From Ardenticatenia bacterium (GTDB lineage Bacteria > Chloroflexota > Anaerolineae > Ardenticatenales > Ardenticatenaceae): DNA of 44,769 nt. Below the pieces are notes generated by a model. It made no database searches and was not told where the DNA came from. It saw nothing but the letters and a program-made list of their open reading frames with translations. Each line of letters begins with the position of its first letter. The first letter of the stretch is position 1. The position numbers were made by a program, and so were the translations under genes. The DNA is taken from positions 1-44,769 of the forward strand of contig JAUZRY010000037.1 in assembly GCA_030949995.1 (NCBI GenBank), given 5' to 3'. Of this stretch, positions 36,907 to 44,769 are shown piece after piece.

Positions 36907-36941
36907 GGGAGGGGGCGTGATAAGAGGCCCCCTCCCGTTTT
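36907..36941 (+). terminator. Terminator between tuf and rpmG
   Basis: A perfect 10-bp stem (GGGAGGGGGC at 36907-36916 with GCCCCCTCCC at 36927-36936) followed by GTTTT. It would end tuf transcripts, at least partly, before rpmG. Confidence 0.75.
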
Positions 36942-36988
36942 GCCGAAGTGTTGTGCAAACGGAAATCTCCTGTTGAGAGGGGCACAGT

Positions 36989-37153
36989 ATGGCCAAGAAA
37001 GCCATTCGCCTGGTCATCACATTGGCCTGCACGGAATGCAAAGAGCACAATTACACGACCCAGAAGAACCGGCGCAACGATCCACAGCGGCTCGAACTGC
37101 GCAAATATTGTCGCCGTTGCCGCCGGCACACATTGCACCGTGAAACCAAGTAA
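36989..37153 (+). CDS. rpmG: 50S ribosomal protein L33
   Basis: A 54-residue L33 of the zinc-binding (C+) type. The cysteine pairs are CTEC (near 14-17) and CRRC (near 41-44), and the core [18 protein letters not shown] and the tail HTLHRETK fit the family. The ATG at 36989 follows TTGAGAGGGG. It lies directly before secE with a gap of 11 bp, as in most bacteria. Confidence 0.95.
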   Translation: MAKKAIRLVITLACTECKEHNYTTQKNRRNDPQRLELRKYCRRCRRHTLHRETK

Positions 37154-37164
37154 GGGGGGACTCC

Positions 37165-37383
37165 GTGGCGAAGGCAACAACGGCGGCCAAGACATCAAAT
37201 CCAGTTGTGCGCTACGTGCGCGATGTCCGCGCCGAGCTGAGAAAGGTGACATGGCCCACCAGGGAGCAGGCTGTTAACCTGACAGTCGTGGTGACGGCTG
37301 TCACTGTAGCCATGAGCCTCTTTTTGGGAACGTTTGACTTCATCTTCTCACGCGTGGTTGAGTTCCTCATCGTTACCTTTTGA
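37165..37383 (+). CDS. secE: Preprotein translocase subunit SecE
   Basis: A 72-residue single-helix SecE of the short Gram-positive/Chloroflexota type. The conserved VRAELRKVTWPTREQ amphipathic segment precedes one transmembrane helix (about 40-62). The start is GTG at 37165, with AAGGGGGGA upstream. It lies between rpmG and nusG. Confidence 0.95.
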   Translation: MAKATTAAKTSNPVVRYVRDVRAELRKVTWPTREQAVNLTVVVTAVTVAMSLFLGTFDFIFSRVVEFLIVTF

Positions 37384-37499
37384 CATTGCCAGTGCGGCCG
37401 ACAGAGGGTGTACTGGTGACCAGTGAGGGCACAGGAGGCGGCCTCACATCACAAGGTCCTGAACGCAAGCTGAAACGCAAGCGAAGAAGGTAGAAAACC

Positions 37500-38159
37500 G
37501 TGGTGGAAGAGCGCCAAGACACAACTCAAATGTCGGGCCCCTTGGACGAAGCGCCAGCTCTCGAGGATCAGGTGCCGGTGGCCGACGAGGGCACACCTCC
37601 CCAGGAGGCCACGGAGGCGGCTGAGGCGGTGGACGACGGCCGTCGCTGGTACGTGATTCACACGTACTCGGGATATGAGAACAAGGTGAAGAAAAACCTC
37701 GAGCAGCGCATCAAGGCGATGGGGATGCAGGACCGCATCTTCCAGGTTATCGTGCCCACTGAGGAGGTGGTGGAGCTCAAAGGGGGCCAACGACGGACCG
37801 TCGAACGGCGCATCTTTCCCGGCTACGTGCTCGTCCAGATGATCTTAGACGATGATTCTTGGTCCGTGGTGCGCCATACCCCTGACGTGACCGGCTTCGT
37901 GGGCATGGGCAACCAGCCCACGCCGCTCTCGCAGGAGGAAGTGGACCGAATCCTGAAGCGCATGGAGACGAAGCCCACGACCTTCAAGATCAACTTCCGC
38001 GAAGGGGATACAGTGCGCATCATTGATGGCCCCTTTAAGGACTTCCACGGCACGGTGGACTACATCGACCGTGAGAAGGGCAAGGTCCGGGTGCTGGTGA
38101 GTTTCTTCGGCCGTGAAACCCCCATTGAGCTCGACTTCCTCCAAGTCGAACGCACCTGA
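37500..38159 (+). CDS. nusG: Transcription termination/antitermination factor NusG
   Basis: 219 residues. An acidic, unstructured N-terminal extension (about 1-47) is followed by the NGN domain ([20 protein letters not shown] ... [12 protein letters not shown] ... [15 protein letters not shown]) and the KOW domain ([19 protein letters not shown]). It binds RNA polymerase and couples to the ribosome and Rho. The extension is longer than in E. coli (181 aa). Start is one of two adjacent GTG codons (37500 or 37503), with AAGAAGG upstream. Confidence 0.95.
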   Translation: MVEERQDTTQMSGPLDEAPALEDQVPVADEGTPPQEATEAAEAVDDGRRWYVIHTYSGYENKVKKNLEQRIKAMGMQDRIFQVIVPTEEVVELKGGQRRTVERRIFPGYVLVQMILDDDSWSVVRHTPDVTGFVGMGNQPTPLSQEEVDRILKRMETKPTTFKINFREGDTVRIIDGPFKDFHGTVDYIDREKGKVRVLVSFFGRETPIELDFLQVERT

Positions 38160-38229
38160 CCCGCATGGCTACACCTTTGACCGGCCCCACAGGCGTTTTC
38201 AGGGGCTTCATTGTGTGGAGAGGAGGACG

Positions 38230-38655
38230 ATGGCCAAGCAAGTAAAAGCGATCATCAAGCTCCAACTCGAAGCAGGCAAGGCCAATCCGGCGCCGCCCGT
38301 TGGCCCTGCGTTGGGCCAGCACGGCGTGAACATCATGCAGTTCTGCAAGGAGTACAACGCGCGCACCCAAGCGCAGATGGGGCAGGTGATCCCCGTTGAG
38401 ATCACTGTCTACCAGGATGGCTCCTTCACGTTTGTGACCAAAACTCCGCCAGCGGCCGCGCTCCTCAAGAAGGCTGCCGGCGTCGAGAAGGGGAGCGGAG
38501 TGCCCAACCGCGACAAGGTGGGCACCGTGACCCGTCAACAAATTCGCGAGATCGCTGAGCTCAAAATGCCTGACTTGAACACCACGTCTATTGAGGCGGC
38601 CATGCGCATGATCGAGGGCACCGCCCGTAGCATGGGCATTGAAGTGGTGGACTGA
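38230..38655 (+). CDS. rplK: 50S ribosomal protein L11
   Basis: A 141-residue L11 of normal length, with [20 protein letters not shown] and [19 protein letters not shown], the GTPase-centre elements. The ATG at 38230 follows GAGAGGAGGACG. It is the first gene of the rplK-rplA pair. Confidence 0.97.
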   Translation: MAKQVKAIIKLQLEAGKANPAPPVGPALGQHGVNIMQFCKEYNARTQAQMGQVIPVEITVYQDGSFTFVTKTPPAAALLKKAAGVEKGSGVPNRDKVGTVTRQQIREIAELKMPDLNTTSIEAAMRMIEGTARSMGIEVVD

Positions 38656-38710
38656 GTGAAGTGAAGCCAGTGGGAGAGTCCAAGACTCGTTTGACCACGA
38701 GAGGTGAGGT

Positions 38711-39424
38711 ATGCCCAAACGAGGAAAAAAGTACATCGAAGCCCGGAAAAAGGTAGACCGCTCACGGGACTACTCGCCGTCGGAAGCCATTCGCCTTGTC
38801 AAGGAGACGTCCTACGCCAACTTCGACGAGACGGTTGAACTTCACATTCGTACCAACTTGGACCCGCGCAAGGCTGATCAGCAATTGCGCGGTGTGGTTG
38901 TGCTCCCCAACGGCACGGGCAAACCGGTGCGTGTGCTCGTCTTCGCCACCGGCGAGGCCGCTCGCCTGGCCGAGGAGGCCGGCGCTGACTACGTGGGGGC
39001 GGATGACTTGGTGAAGCGCATCCAACAAGGGTGGACGGATTTTGACGTGGCCATTGCCACCCCCGACATGATGCCGCTGGTGGGCCGGCTGGGGCGCATT
39101 CTCGGTCCTCGCGGCCTCATGCCCAGCCCGAAGACGGGCACAGTGGTGCCCGCTGAAGATTTGCCCCGCGTAATCCGCGAGGCCCGCCAAGGGCGCGTGG
39201 AGTACCGCTTGGACAAGAGCGCCAACTTGCACGTGCCCATCGGCAAAGTGAGCTTCAGCGACGAGGCGTTGCTCGAGAACATGGCGGCCATGATCGAGGC
39301 GATCCAAGCCAACCGCCCGAGCGGGGCCAAGGGCCAGATGTTCCGCCGCATTGCCCTGGCCAGCACCATGGGACCGGGCGTGCGCGTGTCGGTGCCCGAA
39401 GCGTTGCAACTGCGCACCTCGTAG
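38711..39424 (+). CDS. rplA: 50S ribosomal protein L1
   Basis: A 237-residue L1, including [18 protein letters not shown], the domain II helix region and [15 protein letters not shown], the most conserved L1 motif. The ATG at 38711 follows GAGAGGTGAG. It is 55 bp from rplK. L1 usually represses the L11 operon by binding its mRNA, but I did not identify a specific L1 site. Confidence 0.97.
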   Translation: MPKRGKKYIEARKKVDRSRDYSPSEAIRLVKETSYANFDETVELHIRTNLDPRKADQQLRGVVVLPNGTGKPVRVLVFATGEAARLAEEAGADYVGADDLVKRIQQGWTDFDVAIATPDMMPLVGRLGRILGPRGLMPSPKTGTVVPAEDLPRVIREARQGRVEYRLDKSANLHVPIGKVSFSDEALLENMAAMIEAIQANRPSGAKGQMFRRIALASTMGPGVRVSVPEALQLRTS

Positions 39425-39489
39425 CCGCGGCCGCCACCTGGTGTGGCCCCTTGTGAAACACGCCGCTGGCCCCAACAGAAAACCACATA

Positions 39490-39620
39490 CGTGCTGAAGA
39501 CAGCAGGTGCCCTGTGGGGCTGAAAGCGTCGTCAGCGCGCCTGCCGAGGCAAGGGTGTGAGCGGGAACATGCTCCCGTGGCCTTTGTGTCGGCATGTGGC
39601 TGCACAAAGGCCTTTTGTTT
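39490..39620 (+). ncRNA. Ribosomal L10 leader with terminator-like hairpin (rplJ-rplL autoregulation)
   Basis: In the 225-bp gap before rplJ the L10 leader core is readable: the small hairpin TGCTG-AAGA-CAGCA (39492-39505), and GCAGGTGC (39503-39510) which can pair with GCGCCTGC (39537-39544) to close the typical L10-L12 binding stem. Further down is a 10-bp hairpin, GGCCTTTGTG (39579-39588) with CACAAAGGCC (39603-39612), followed by TTTTGTTTG. This has terminator form and would allow attenuation just before rplJ. The family is known (Rfam L10_leader); the assignment here is by motif only. Confidence 0.8.
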
Positions 39621-39649
39621 GTCCAAGGAACCGGAAAGGAGGTGAGGAC

Positions 39650-40201
39650 TTGCCCATTCCGCGCGCGAAGAAGGAACAACTCGTGGCCGAATACACGCGC
39701 CTGTTTCGCCAAGTCGAGGCCGTCATCTTTACCGATTACCGGGGCCTTACGGTGGCTGACATGAACGATGTGCGCCGTCGGCTGCGCGAGGCAGCTCCCG
39801 AGAGCCGCTGGACAGTGGCCAAGAACACGCTGCTCCGCTTGGCCCTCCAACAGGCCGAAAGGCCGGTTCCCGAAGATGTCCTTGTGGGCCCCACAGCCGT
39901 GTTGTTTGCCTTTGAGGACCCGGTGGCACCGGCCAAGGTTCTCAAGCAATACGCTGACGAGAACGAGCACCTCAAGATCAAAGGAGGGTTCTTAGGCGAT
40001 CAGCCACTTTCCGCGGCTGAAATCGAGCAATTGGCCACTTTGCCCTCACGCGAGGAGATCCTGGCGACCCTGGTGGCCACCATTCAGGGGCCGGCCCAAC
40101 AACTGGTTTCCCTCTTGCAGGCACCTCACCGTGAGTTGGTGTTGACCTTGCAGGCCCGTGGGAACAATCTTCGGAACAAACTTCGTGAGAGAGGAGGATA
40201 G
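39650..40201 (+). CDS. rplJ: 50S ribosomal protein L10
   Basis: A 183-residue L10, including [32 protein letters not shown] and a long C-terminal helix that carries L7/L12 dimers. Start is TTG at 39650, chosen because a full AAGGAGGTG sits six bases upstream and the protein then begins PIPRAKKEQ as in relatives; no ATG or GTG fits. Expression is controlled by the leader just upstream. Confidence 0.95.
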   Translation: MPIPRAKKEQLVAEYTRLFRQVEAVIFTDYRGLTVADMNDVRRRLREAAPESRWTVAKNTLLRLALQQAERPVPEDVLVGPTAVLFAFEDPVAPAKVLKQYADENEHLKIKGGFLGDQPLSAAEIEQLATLPSREEILATLVATIQGPAQQLVSLLQAPHRELVLTLQARGNNLRNKLRERGG

Positions 40202-40205
40202 AGAC

Positions 40206-40586
40206 ATGGCCGATCTGGACGCCATCATTGCACAGTTGGACCAACTTACCCTTGTGGAGGCGGCTGAGCTGGCCAAGCGGCTTCAAGATCACTGGGGGGT
40301 GAGCGCGGCCGCTGCTGTGGCCGTGGCTGCGGTGCCCGGCGCTGCCGCCGGCGAGGCCGAGGCGGCCGAGGAGAAGACCGAGTTCGACGTGATTCTCACA
40401 GCAGCCGGTGACAACCGCATTCAGGTCATCAAGGCCGTGCGCGAGATCACGGGCTTGGGCTTGCGCGAGGCCAAGCAGGCCGTGGAAGATGTGCCCACCA
40501 CGCTCAAGGAGGCCATCTCCAAGGAGGAGGCTGAGGAGATCAAGCAGAAGCTGGAAGGCGTGGGCGCCAAGGTCGAGATCAAGTAA
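40206..40586 (+). CDS. rplL: 50S ribosomal protein L7/L12
   Basis: A 126-residue L7/L12: N-terminal dimerisation part ([21 protein letters not shown]), Ala/Gly/Glu hinge, and C-terminal factor-binding domain ([34 protein letters not shown]). The ATG at 40206 follows GAGAGGAGG. It lies 4 bp after rplJ and shares its control. Confidence 0.97.
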   Translation: MADLDAIIAQLDQLTLVEAAELAKRLQDHWGVSAAAAVAVAAVPGAAAGEAEAAEEKTEFDVILTAAGDNRIQVIKAVREITGLGLREAKQAVEDVPTTLKEAISKEEAEEIKQKLEGVGAKVEIK

Positions 40587-40611
40587 GCGGTTGTCTTCTT
40601 GGGGTGTTGTC

Positions 40612-40637
40612 CCCCGGAGGAGTGCTCTCCTCCGGGG
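40612..40637 (+). terminator. Hairpin at the end of the ribosomal operon
   Basis: An 11-bp stem CCCCGGAGGAG (40612-40622) with CTCCTCCGGGG (40627-40637) and a TGCT loop. The following tract is CT-rich rather than a pure T-run. It may serve both this operon and the facing DUF58 gene. Confidence 0.6.
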
Positions 40638-40651
40638 ACTCTCTCCCCCTC

Positions 40652-41569
40652 CTAGCGCAACACCCCGTACTGGACCATGTGGGTGAAGATGACATCCTCG
40701 ATAGGCGTGTCCGACGAGACGAAGACGTACCGCACGCCCCGCTCAGCGCACCAGCGACGAATGCTCGCTCGCCACGTCGCCAGGTGATGACGGTACCTGG
40801 CCAGCATCGCGCCGTCGAGAGTGATTTCCACTCCCTCGTCCCGCTCACAGTCCCGCAGGAGGAGATCGCCGTGGAACGGTGGGTCCAGCTCCTCGGGCGA
40901 CAGGATGTGGACCAGGGTGACCTCAAAGCGGCGGGCGACCAGTGTGCGCAGGGCCTCAGGCCATCCCTCGACCAACATATCGCTGAAGAGCAGCAGGGGG
41001 CCTGGCTGTGTGGTCTTGTGCGCGTATTGGGAAATGGCACGGACAAGCTGGGTAGTGCCAGATGGGACGAGGGCATGCAACCATGAGAAGAGGGAGACGG
41101 CTGCCCGGCGGCCTCGGCGAGCCGGCCACCGTTGTGTGCCGTTGCCGAAGGCATAGGCGGCCACCCGGTCCAACCCGTTGAGCACAATGTATCCGAATGC
41201 GCTGGCCAACCGAACGGCCATTTCCAACTTGGACGGTGTGCCCCACGACATGGAGCGGCTGGTGTCCACGAGCAGGTGGACGGTGATGTCTTCCTCCTCG
41301 ACGAAAAGCTTGACGAAGAAGCGTTCCAGCCGGGCGTACACGTGCCAGTCGATTTGGCGGAAATCATCGCCGGGCACATACGGGCGGTAGTCGGCGAATT
41401 CCACCGACTGGCCCCTCTTAGGACTTCTTCGCTCCCCCTGAAACTGGCCGGCCCGTGCCTGGCGTGTCACCAATGTGAGGCGGCTCAGGCGTTTGAGAAA
41501 TCGCTCGTCGAAGAGCAATGGTTGAGGTTCGACGCCGGCGTTGGCGCTCGGCGTGCGCGATGGGCTCAT
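40652..41569 (-). CDS. DUF58 protein with VWA-like domain, second copy
   Basis: A 305-residue DUF58 protein without N-terminal membrane helices, so unlike the other copy. The core is FADYRPYVPGDDFRQIDWHVYARL, followed by a VWA-like part with the MIDAS motif DTSRSMS in LLVDTSRSM. The rest of the fold reads GPLLLFSDMLVEGWPEAL. The partner MoxR gene is not adjacent. The ATG at 41569 has only a weak upstream GCGGAAC; longer in-frame readings run through the TTTTCCACA repeats and are not protein-like. It is convergent with rplL. Confidence 0.88.
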   Translation of the reverse strand: MSPSRTPSANAGVEPQPLLFDERFLKRLSRLTLVTRQARAGQFQGERRSPKRGQSVEFADYRPYVPGDDFRQIDWHVYARLERFFVKLFVEEEDITVHLLVDTSRSMSWGTPSKLEMAVRLASAFGYIVLNGLDRVAAYAFGNGTQRWPARRGRRAAVSLFSWLHALVPSGTTQLVRAISQYAHKTTQPGPLLLFSDMLVEGWPEALRTLVARRFEVTLVHILSPEELDPPFHGDLLLRDCERDEGVEITLDGAMLARYRHHLATWRASIRRWCAERGVRYVFVSSDTPIEDVIFTHMVQYGVLR

Positions 41570-41591
41570 AGTTCCGCGTTCTCTACGGCAG

Positions 41592-41663
41592 TTTTCCACA
41601 TCCTGCTGACATTTTCCACAGTGCTTGGCCCACTTTTCCACACCACACGCGCTCTTTTCCACA
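41592..41663 (-). repeat. Four phased direct repeats, DnaA-box-like TTTTCCACA
   Basis: The plus-strand nonamer TTTTCCACA occurs exactly four times, starting at 41592, 41612, 41634 and 41655 (spacings 20, 22 and 21 bp). All share one orientation; on the minus strand they read TGTGGAAAA and lie 23-94 bp upstream of the DUF58 start. Each fits the general DnaA-box pattern TTWTNCACA. The spacing is about two helical turns, so all sites face the same side of the helix. I saw no other exact copy in the window. Confidence 0.9.
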
Positions 41664-41737
41664 GGCAGCGCGTGTCGTCTCCTGCAGATTGTACCCGAAA
41701 AGGGCATTCAGGTCGAACACGGGGCCTTCTGGGGACT

Positions 41738-41766
41738 TTGACACGTTGAGGTTTCCCCCGTACACT
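41738..41766 (+). promoter_or_regulatory. Promoter of the glutamate-semialdehyde dehydrogenase gene
   Basis: Perfect TTGACA at 41738-41743, a 17-bp spacer and TACACT at 41761-41766, giving a ~100-nt leader. The whole gap 41570-41872 (303 bp) holds this promoter, the TTTTCCACA repeats and a minus-strand TACAAT at 41688-41693 without a good -35 box. Confidence 0.55.
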
Positions 41767-41872
41767 TCACGTGCAAGCTTCCCCCACTTGGGCCTGTTCG
41801 GCCCAGAGAACGCCTTGTGTGCTGTTCGGCACAGCGGGGTGAGAGGCGAGAGCGATCACGAGGAGGTGTGCA

Positions 41873-43444
41873 ATGCGTTATGAGGACCTTCCCCCTTTTC
41901 GCAACGAGCCGCTGACCGACTTCTCCCAGCCCGAGAACCGGCAGGCCTTCGAGGAAGCCCTGAGGCGCGTGCGGGAGGCGTTTGGCCGCACCTATCCGCT
42001 GGTGATCGGTGGCGAGGAGATCATGCTGAAGGAGGTGTTTCCGTCCGTGAACCCGGCCCGCCCTGATGAAGTGATCGGCTTCGTGGCCAACGGGACGGCC
42101 GAGCACGCGGCCAGGGCCACAGAGGTGGCCTATGAAGCCTTTGAGCGCTGGCAGCGCACGCCGGCGGGAGAGCGTGCGGCCATGTTGCTCCGGGCGGCCG
42201 AGCTCATGCGCGCCCGCAAGCACGAGTTCTCCGCTTGGATGGTCTACGAAGTGGGCAAGTCGTGGGTCGAGGCGGACGCGGACACGGCCGAGGCCATCGA
42301 CTTCCTGGAATACTACGCCCGCCACATGCTCCGCCTGGACGCGGAGGCTCCCCAAAGCGTGGTGCAAATTCCCACTGAGGAGGTGACCTTCCGGTACATT
42401 CCCCTCGGAGTGGGCGCCATTATCCCGCCGTGGAACTTTCCCGTCGCCATTGTCACCGGCATGACCAGCTCCGCGCTGGTGACCGGAAACACGGCCGTGT
42501 TGAAGCCGGCGGAACAGTCCCCGGTGGTGGGCTACCACGTGGCCCGCTTGTTCTGGGAGGCGGGCATTCCCCACGGCGTGTTCAACTTCCTCACCGGCCC
42601 TGGCGAGGTGGTCGGCGAGGCCATGGTGGATCATCCCAAGACGCGCTTCATTTCCTTCACCGGTTCCAAGGAAGTGGGCTGTCGCATTTACGAGCGGGCT
42701 GCCAAAGTGCATCCGGGTCAACGGTGGCTCAAGCGGGCCATCCTGGAGATGGGCGGCAAGGACGCCGTGATTGTGGACGAGACGGCCGACTTGGACGCTG
42801 CCACCGAGGGGGTGGTGGTGAGCGCTTTCGGCTATCAGGGCCAGAAGTGCTCGGCGGGATCGCGGGCCATCTTTGTCAAAGAGGTGTACGATGAAATGGT
42901 GGAGCGGGTCGTGGAGCGCACCAAGCGCATCACGGTGGGCGACCCGGCCAATCCGGACAACTGGATGGGGCCCCTGGTGAGCGAGGAGCAGTTCCGCAAA
43001 GTGCTCACCTACATCGAGATCGGGACCCAGGAGGGGCGCCTGGTGTTGGGTGGCCGAACCTTGGACATCGAGGGAGGGTATTTCATCGAACCCACCATCT
43101 TCACCGACGTGCCCTGGAATGCCCGCATCGCCCAGGAGGAGATCTTCGGGCCGGTGCTCAGCATCATTCGGGCGGAGGACTTCAACGACGCCCTGCGCAT
43201 TGCCAACTCCACGGAGTACGGCCTGACCGGCTCGCTCTACAGCCGGGATCAGGAGCGACTCGAGCGCGCGGCCGAGGAGTTCCACGTGGGCAACCTCTAC
43301 TTCAACCGGAAGTGCACTGGCGCGCTGGTGGGGGTCCACCCCTTCGGCGGGTTCAACATGAGCGGTACGGACAGCAAGGCTGGTGGTCCAGATTACTTGC
43401 TGTGGTTCCTCCAGGGGAAGAGCATAGGGGGACGACGCGCCTAA
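41873..43444 (+). CDS. L-glutamate gamma-semialdehyde dehydrogenase (RocA/PruA type)
   Basis: A 523-residue NAD(P)-dependent aldehyde dehydrogenase that oxidises glutamate semialdehyde (from proline via P5C) to glutamate, cytosolic. The catalytic cysteine is C326 in YQGQKCSAGS, the general base is E292 in LEMGGKDAV, and the N-terminal end of the NAD fold is PPWNFPVAI. The C-terminal CTGALVGVHPFGGFNMSGTD and GGPDYLLWFLQGKSI segments are typical of the monofunctional RocA/PruA group. Length (515-550) is normal. The ATG at 41873 follows GAGGAGGTG. No proline dehydrogenase is adjacent. Confidence 0.93.
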   Translation: MRYEDLPPFRNEPLTDFSQPENRQAFEEALRRVREAFGRTYPLVIGGEEIMLKEVFPSVNPARPDEVIGFVANGTAEHAARATEVAYEAFERWQRTPAGERAAMLLRAAELMRARKHEFSAWMVYEVGKSWVEADADTAEAIDFLEYYARHMLRLDAEAPQSVVQIPTEEVTFRYIPLGVGAIIPPWNFPVAIVTGMTSSALVTGNTAVLKPAEQSPVVGYHVARLFWEAGIPHGVFNFLTGPGEVVGEAMVDHPKTRFISFTGSKEVGCRIYERAAKVHPGQRWLKRAILEMGGKDAVIVDETADLDAATEGVVVSAFGYQGQKCSAGSRAIFVKEVYDEMVERVVERTKRITVGDPANPDNWMGPLVSEEQFRKVLTYIEIGTQEGRLVLGGRTLDIEGGYFIEPTIFTDVPWNARIAQEEIFGPVLSIIRAEDFNDALRIANSTEYGLTGSLYSRDQERLERAAEEFHVGNLYFNRKCTGALVGVHPFGGFNMSGTDSKAGGPDYLLWFLQGKSIGGRRA

Positions 43445-43457
43445 ACATCCAACAGAC

Positions 43458-43493
43458 AACGGGCGCGGGCCACACGTTGTTCCCGCGCCCGTT
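43458..43493. terminator. Inverted repeat between two convergent genes
   Basis: A perfect 12-bp stem (AACGGGCGCGGG at 43458-43469 with CCCGCGCCCGTT at 43482-43493) and a 12-nt loop. It has no T-tract on either side, but its place between convergent stops suggests a shared terminator. Confidence 0.55.
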
Positions 43494-43523
43494 GGGCTTC
43501 GCCGCATCTTCCTGCACAGCGCG

Positions 43524-44675
43524 TCACGAACCGCCCTTCAACTGCTGTAGGAACATGCGCGCGTTTTCGGCGAAGGTGCTGTCCGGGTCCAACTTGAGGT
43601 AGCGCTCGAACATGGCGATGGCGTTCTCGCGGTCGCCTGTCTCCTGGTAGACGAGGCCTAAGTTGAAGTAGCTTTCAGCATAGTTGGGATCGATGGAGAG
43701 AGCCCGCTTGTAGGCCTGGATGGCTTTGTCGCTCTGGCCCAGCAGGAAATAGACGCTGCCCAAGTAGTCGTAAGCTTGGACGTGGTTGGGATCGAGGCGC
43801 ACGGTCTGTTCGAAGTAACGGGCGGCCTCATCCAAGCGATTTTCCTCCCAAGCGGCTAGGCCAGCCTGGTACGCGGCCACAACTTCATTGGGCGGGGGCA
43901 GTGAGCCTTCGGGGGGAGCAGTGGGCAGGGTGACTTCTTCCTGGGGCTGAGCTGGCGTCTCGGCCTCGCCGGCCAGCCAGTCGGGGAGCTCTTCGGCCTC
44001 GGCGGGGGGGGCTTCGGCCTCAGCGTGGGCTTCCTCTTGGAGGAGCCAGTCGGTGTCGGCCACGGCTGTAGCTTCGCCGGCGTCAGCAGGAGCTTCTTCC
44101 TCGCCACGGAGCCAATCGGGGATGTCCTCCTCGTCGATGCCCAACAGGTCCATGTCCACGTCCCACGTTTCCTCGGCGGTGGCCGCGGCAGCCTGCTCGG
44201 TTTCATCAGCGGGGCTCTCCTCGAGGAGCCACTCCTCACTGGTTTCCTCGCCTACGTCGAGGGCAAGTTCCCCTTCAGCAGCCTCCTCGTGCACTTCGGG
44301 GGTGGTCGGTGCGCCGCCATCATCGGCCCATTCCTCCAGCGAGACGGCTTCCTCCGCGGTTGATTGTGCTTCTTTCTCGGCTTGGGCGGCTGCCTGTTCA
44401 CGAGCCCATGCCAGCCCAGCCTCAGCGTGTGTGTTTCCGGGCTCGATGGCCAACGCTTGCTCGAGCCAGTTAATCGTCTCCTGGGGTGTTGGGGCCGTGG
44501 CCCCACACCAGAGGAGGGCCCAGACGTTGTCCGGCTCAATGTCTTGGGCTTGGACGAAGAGCTGGTGGGCTCGGGCAAGGTCGCCGCTGTCGTATGCTTC
44601 CAGCGCCTGGCGGAAGACATGAATGAATTCAGGGCGCAGCCCGTGCGGGAGCTCGTCATCTTCCACTCCTTTCAA
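43524..44675 (-). CDS. TPR protein with a long acidic DWL-motif middle region
   Basis: 383 residues. An N-terminal TPR pair (about 15-95) is followed by a very acidic, Ala/Glu-rich middle (95-250) with repeated short motifs ending in W-L (EEWLLEE, IPDWLRG, TDWLLQE, LPDWLAG), and C-terminal TPRs (about 260-375; RYFEQTVRLDPNHVQAYDYL, AYKRALSIDPNYAESYFNL). It has no signal peptide or transmembrane helix. The layout resembles acidic/TPR proteins of Chloroflexota with unknown partners. The start is unclear: a TTG at 44675 and a GTG at 44666 are in frame, while the best-placed ribosome site (AAAGGAG) leads to an ATG at 44659 in another frame, so an indel near the start is possible. Confidence 0.82.
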   Translation of the reverse strand: MKGVEDDELPHGLRPEFIHVFRQALEAYDSGDLARAHQLFVQAQDIEPDNVWALLWCGATAPTPQETINWLEQALAIEPGNTHAEAGLAWAREQAAAQAEKEAQSTAEEAVSLEEWADDGGAPTTPEVHEEAAEGELALDVGEETSEEWLLEESPADETEQAAAATAEETWDVDMDLLGIDEEDIPDWLRGEEEAPADAGEATAVADTDWLLQEEAHAEAEAPPAEAEELPDWLAGEAETPAQPQEEVTLPTAPPEGSLPPPNEVVAAYQAGLAAWEENRLDEAARYFEQTVRLDPNHVQAYDYLGSVYFLLGQSDKAIQAYKRALSIDPNYAESYFNLGLVYQETGDRENAIAMFERYLKLDPDSTFAENARMFLQQLKGGS

Positions 44676-44769
44676 GCGAAAGTCAGTGATGGGTTACGGG
44701 AGCCCTGCCACAGCTCGTCGGAAGGCTCCCTGCTGATCTCGTGTTCCGCACGGGGGTGAAAGCCCGAGG

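Noticed and set aside
41592..41663. Calling the repeats a CRISPR array or a full replication origin
   Set aside because: The repeats are 9 bp with 11-13 bp spacers, there are no cas genes, and there is neither dnaA nor a clear AT-rich unwinding region.

Overview
The window looks like one contig from a GC-rich member of the Chloroflexota, probably of the Anaerolineae/Ardenticatenia type. The reasons are the tRNA-Thr, tuf, rpmG, secE, nusG, rplK, rplA, rplJ, rplL order, several TPR and DUF58/MoxR proteins, an orphan Flp pilin, a CoxG/CoxS/CoxL-type molybdenum hydroxylase and several BchE-like radical SAM enzymes. Taxonomy is inferred from content only; no search was run. Vegetative promoters are easy to read, and many are TTGACA-like plus TATAAT-like hexamers 16-17 bp apart.

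Layout. 1-2300 (minus): coxG, coxS and the start of coxL, which runs off the contig and is badly frame-broken at the edge. 2505-4157: a membrane/coiled-coil protein. 4500-7928 (minus): an OmpR-type response regulator and a multi-GAF histidine kinase. 8246-8401: an orphan Flp pilin with its own promoter and terminator. 8666-13415: a membrane protein, a hotdog thioesterase, a TPP enzyme, a DapA-family aldolase/lyase and FdhE. 13597-14295: a Uma2-family protein. 14393-14869: five tRNAs (Tyr, Lys, Arg, Leu, Val). 14969-19645 (plus): an alpha/beta hydrolase, an MFS transporter and one large membrane-anchored protein split by four homopolymer indels. 19888-31668 (minus): the most interesting block, with a flippase fused to an extracytoplasmic domain, MoxR, DUF58, a winged-helix/nucleotidyltransferase, three B12-type radical SAM enzymes, an F420/FMN PPOX-fold protein and a methyltransferase. 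31912-34083 (plus): a zinc-ribbon/TPR protein and a kinase-like protein with no ATPase domain. 34153-34440: rpsT. 34559-35281: a HAD phosphatase. 35337-40586: tandem promoters, tRNA-Thr, tuf and the rpmG-secE-nusG-rplKAJL cluster with an L10 leader. 40652-41569: a second DUF58 protein. 41592-41663: four phased DnaA-box-like repeats. 41873-43444: L-glutamate-semialdehyde dehydrogenase. 43524-44675: a TPR protein.

How the genes work together. The ribosomal block is a normal housekeeping operon, autoregulated through the L10 leader. The 19.9-31.7 kb block can be read as one module: the radical SAM enzymes, methyltransferase and PPOX protein would build or modify a small molecule or lipid, the flippase would move it across the membrane, and the MoxR/DUF58 pair would act as an assembly chaperone. 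This is inference; no product is known.

Data quality matters here. At least nine genes, tuf among them, need one or more indels to read through, mostly at homopolymers or GC dinucleotide runs. The corrected lengths come out as whole multiples of three. I treat most of these breaks as sequencing or assembly errors rather than pseudogenes.
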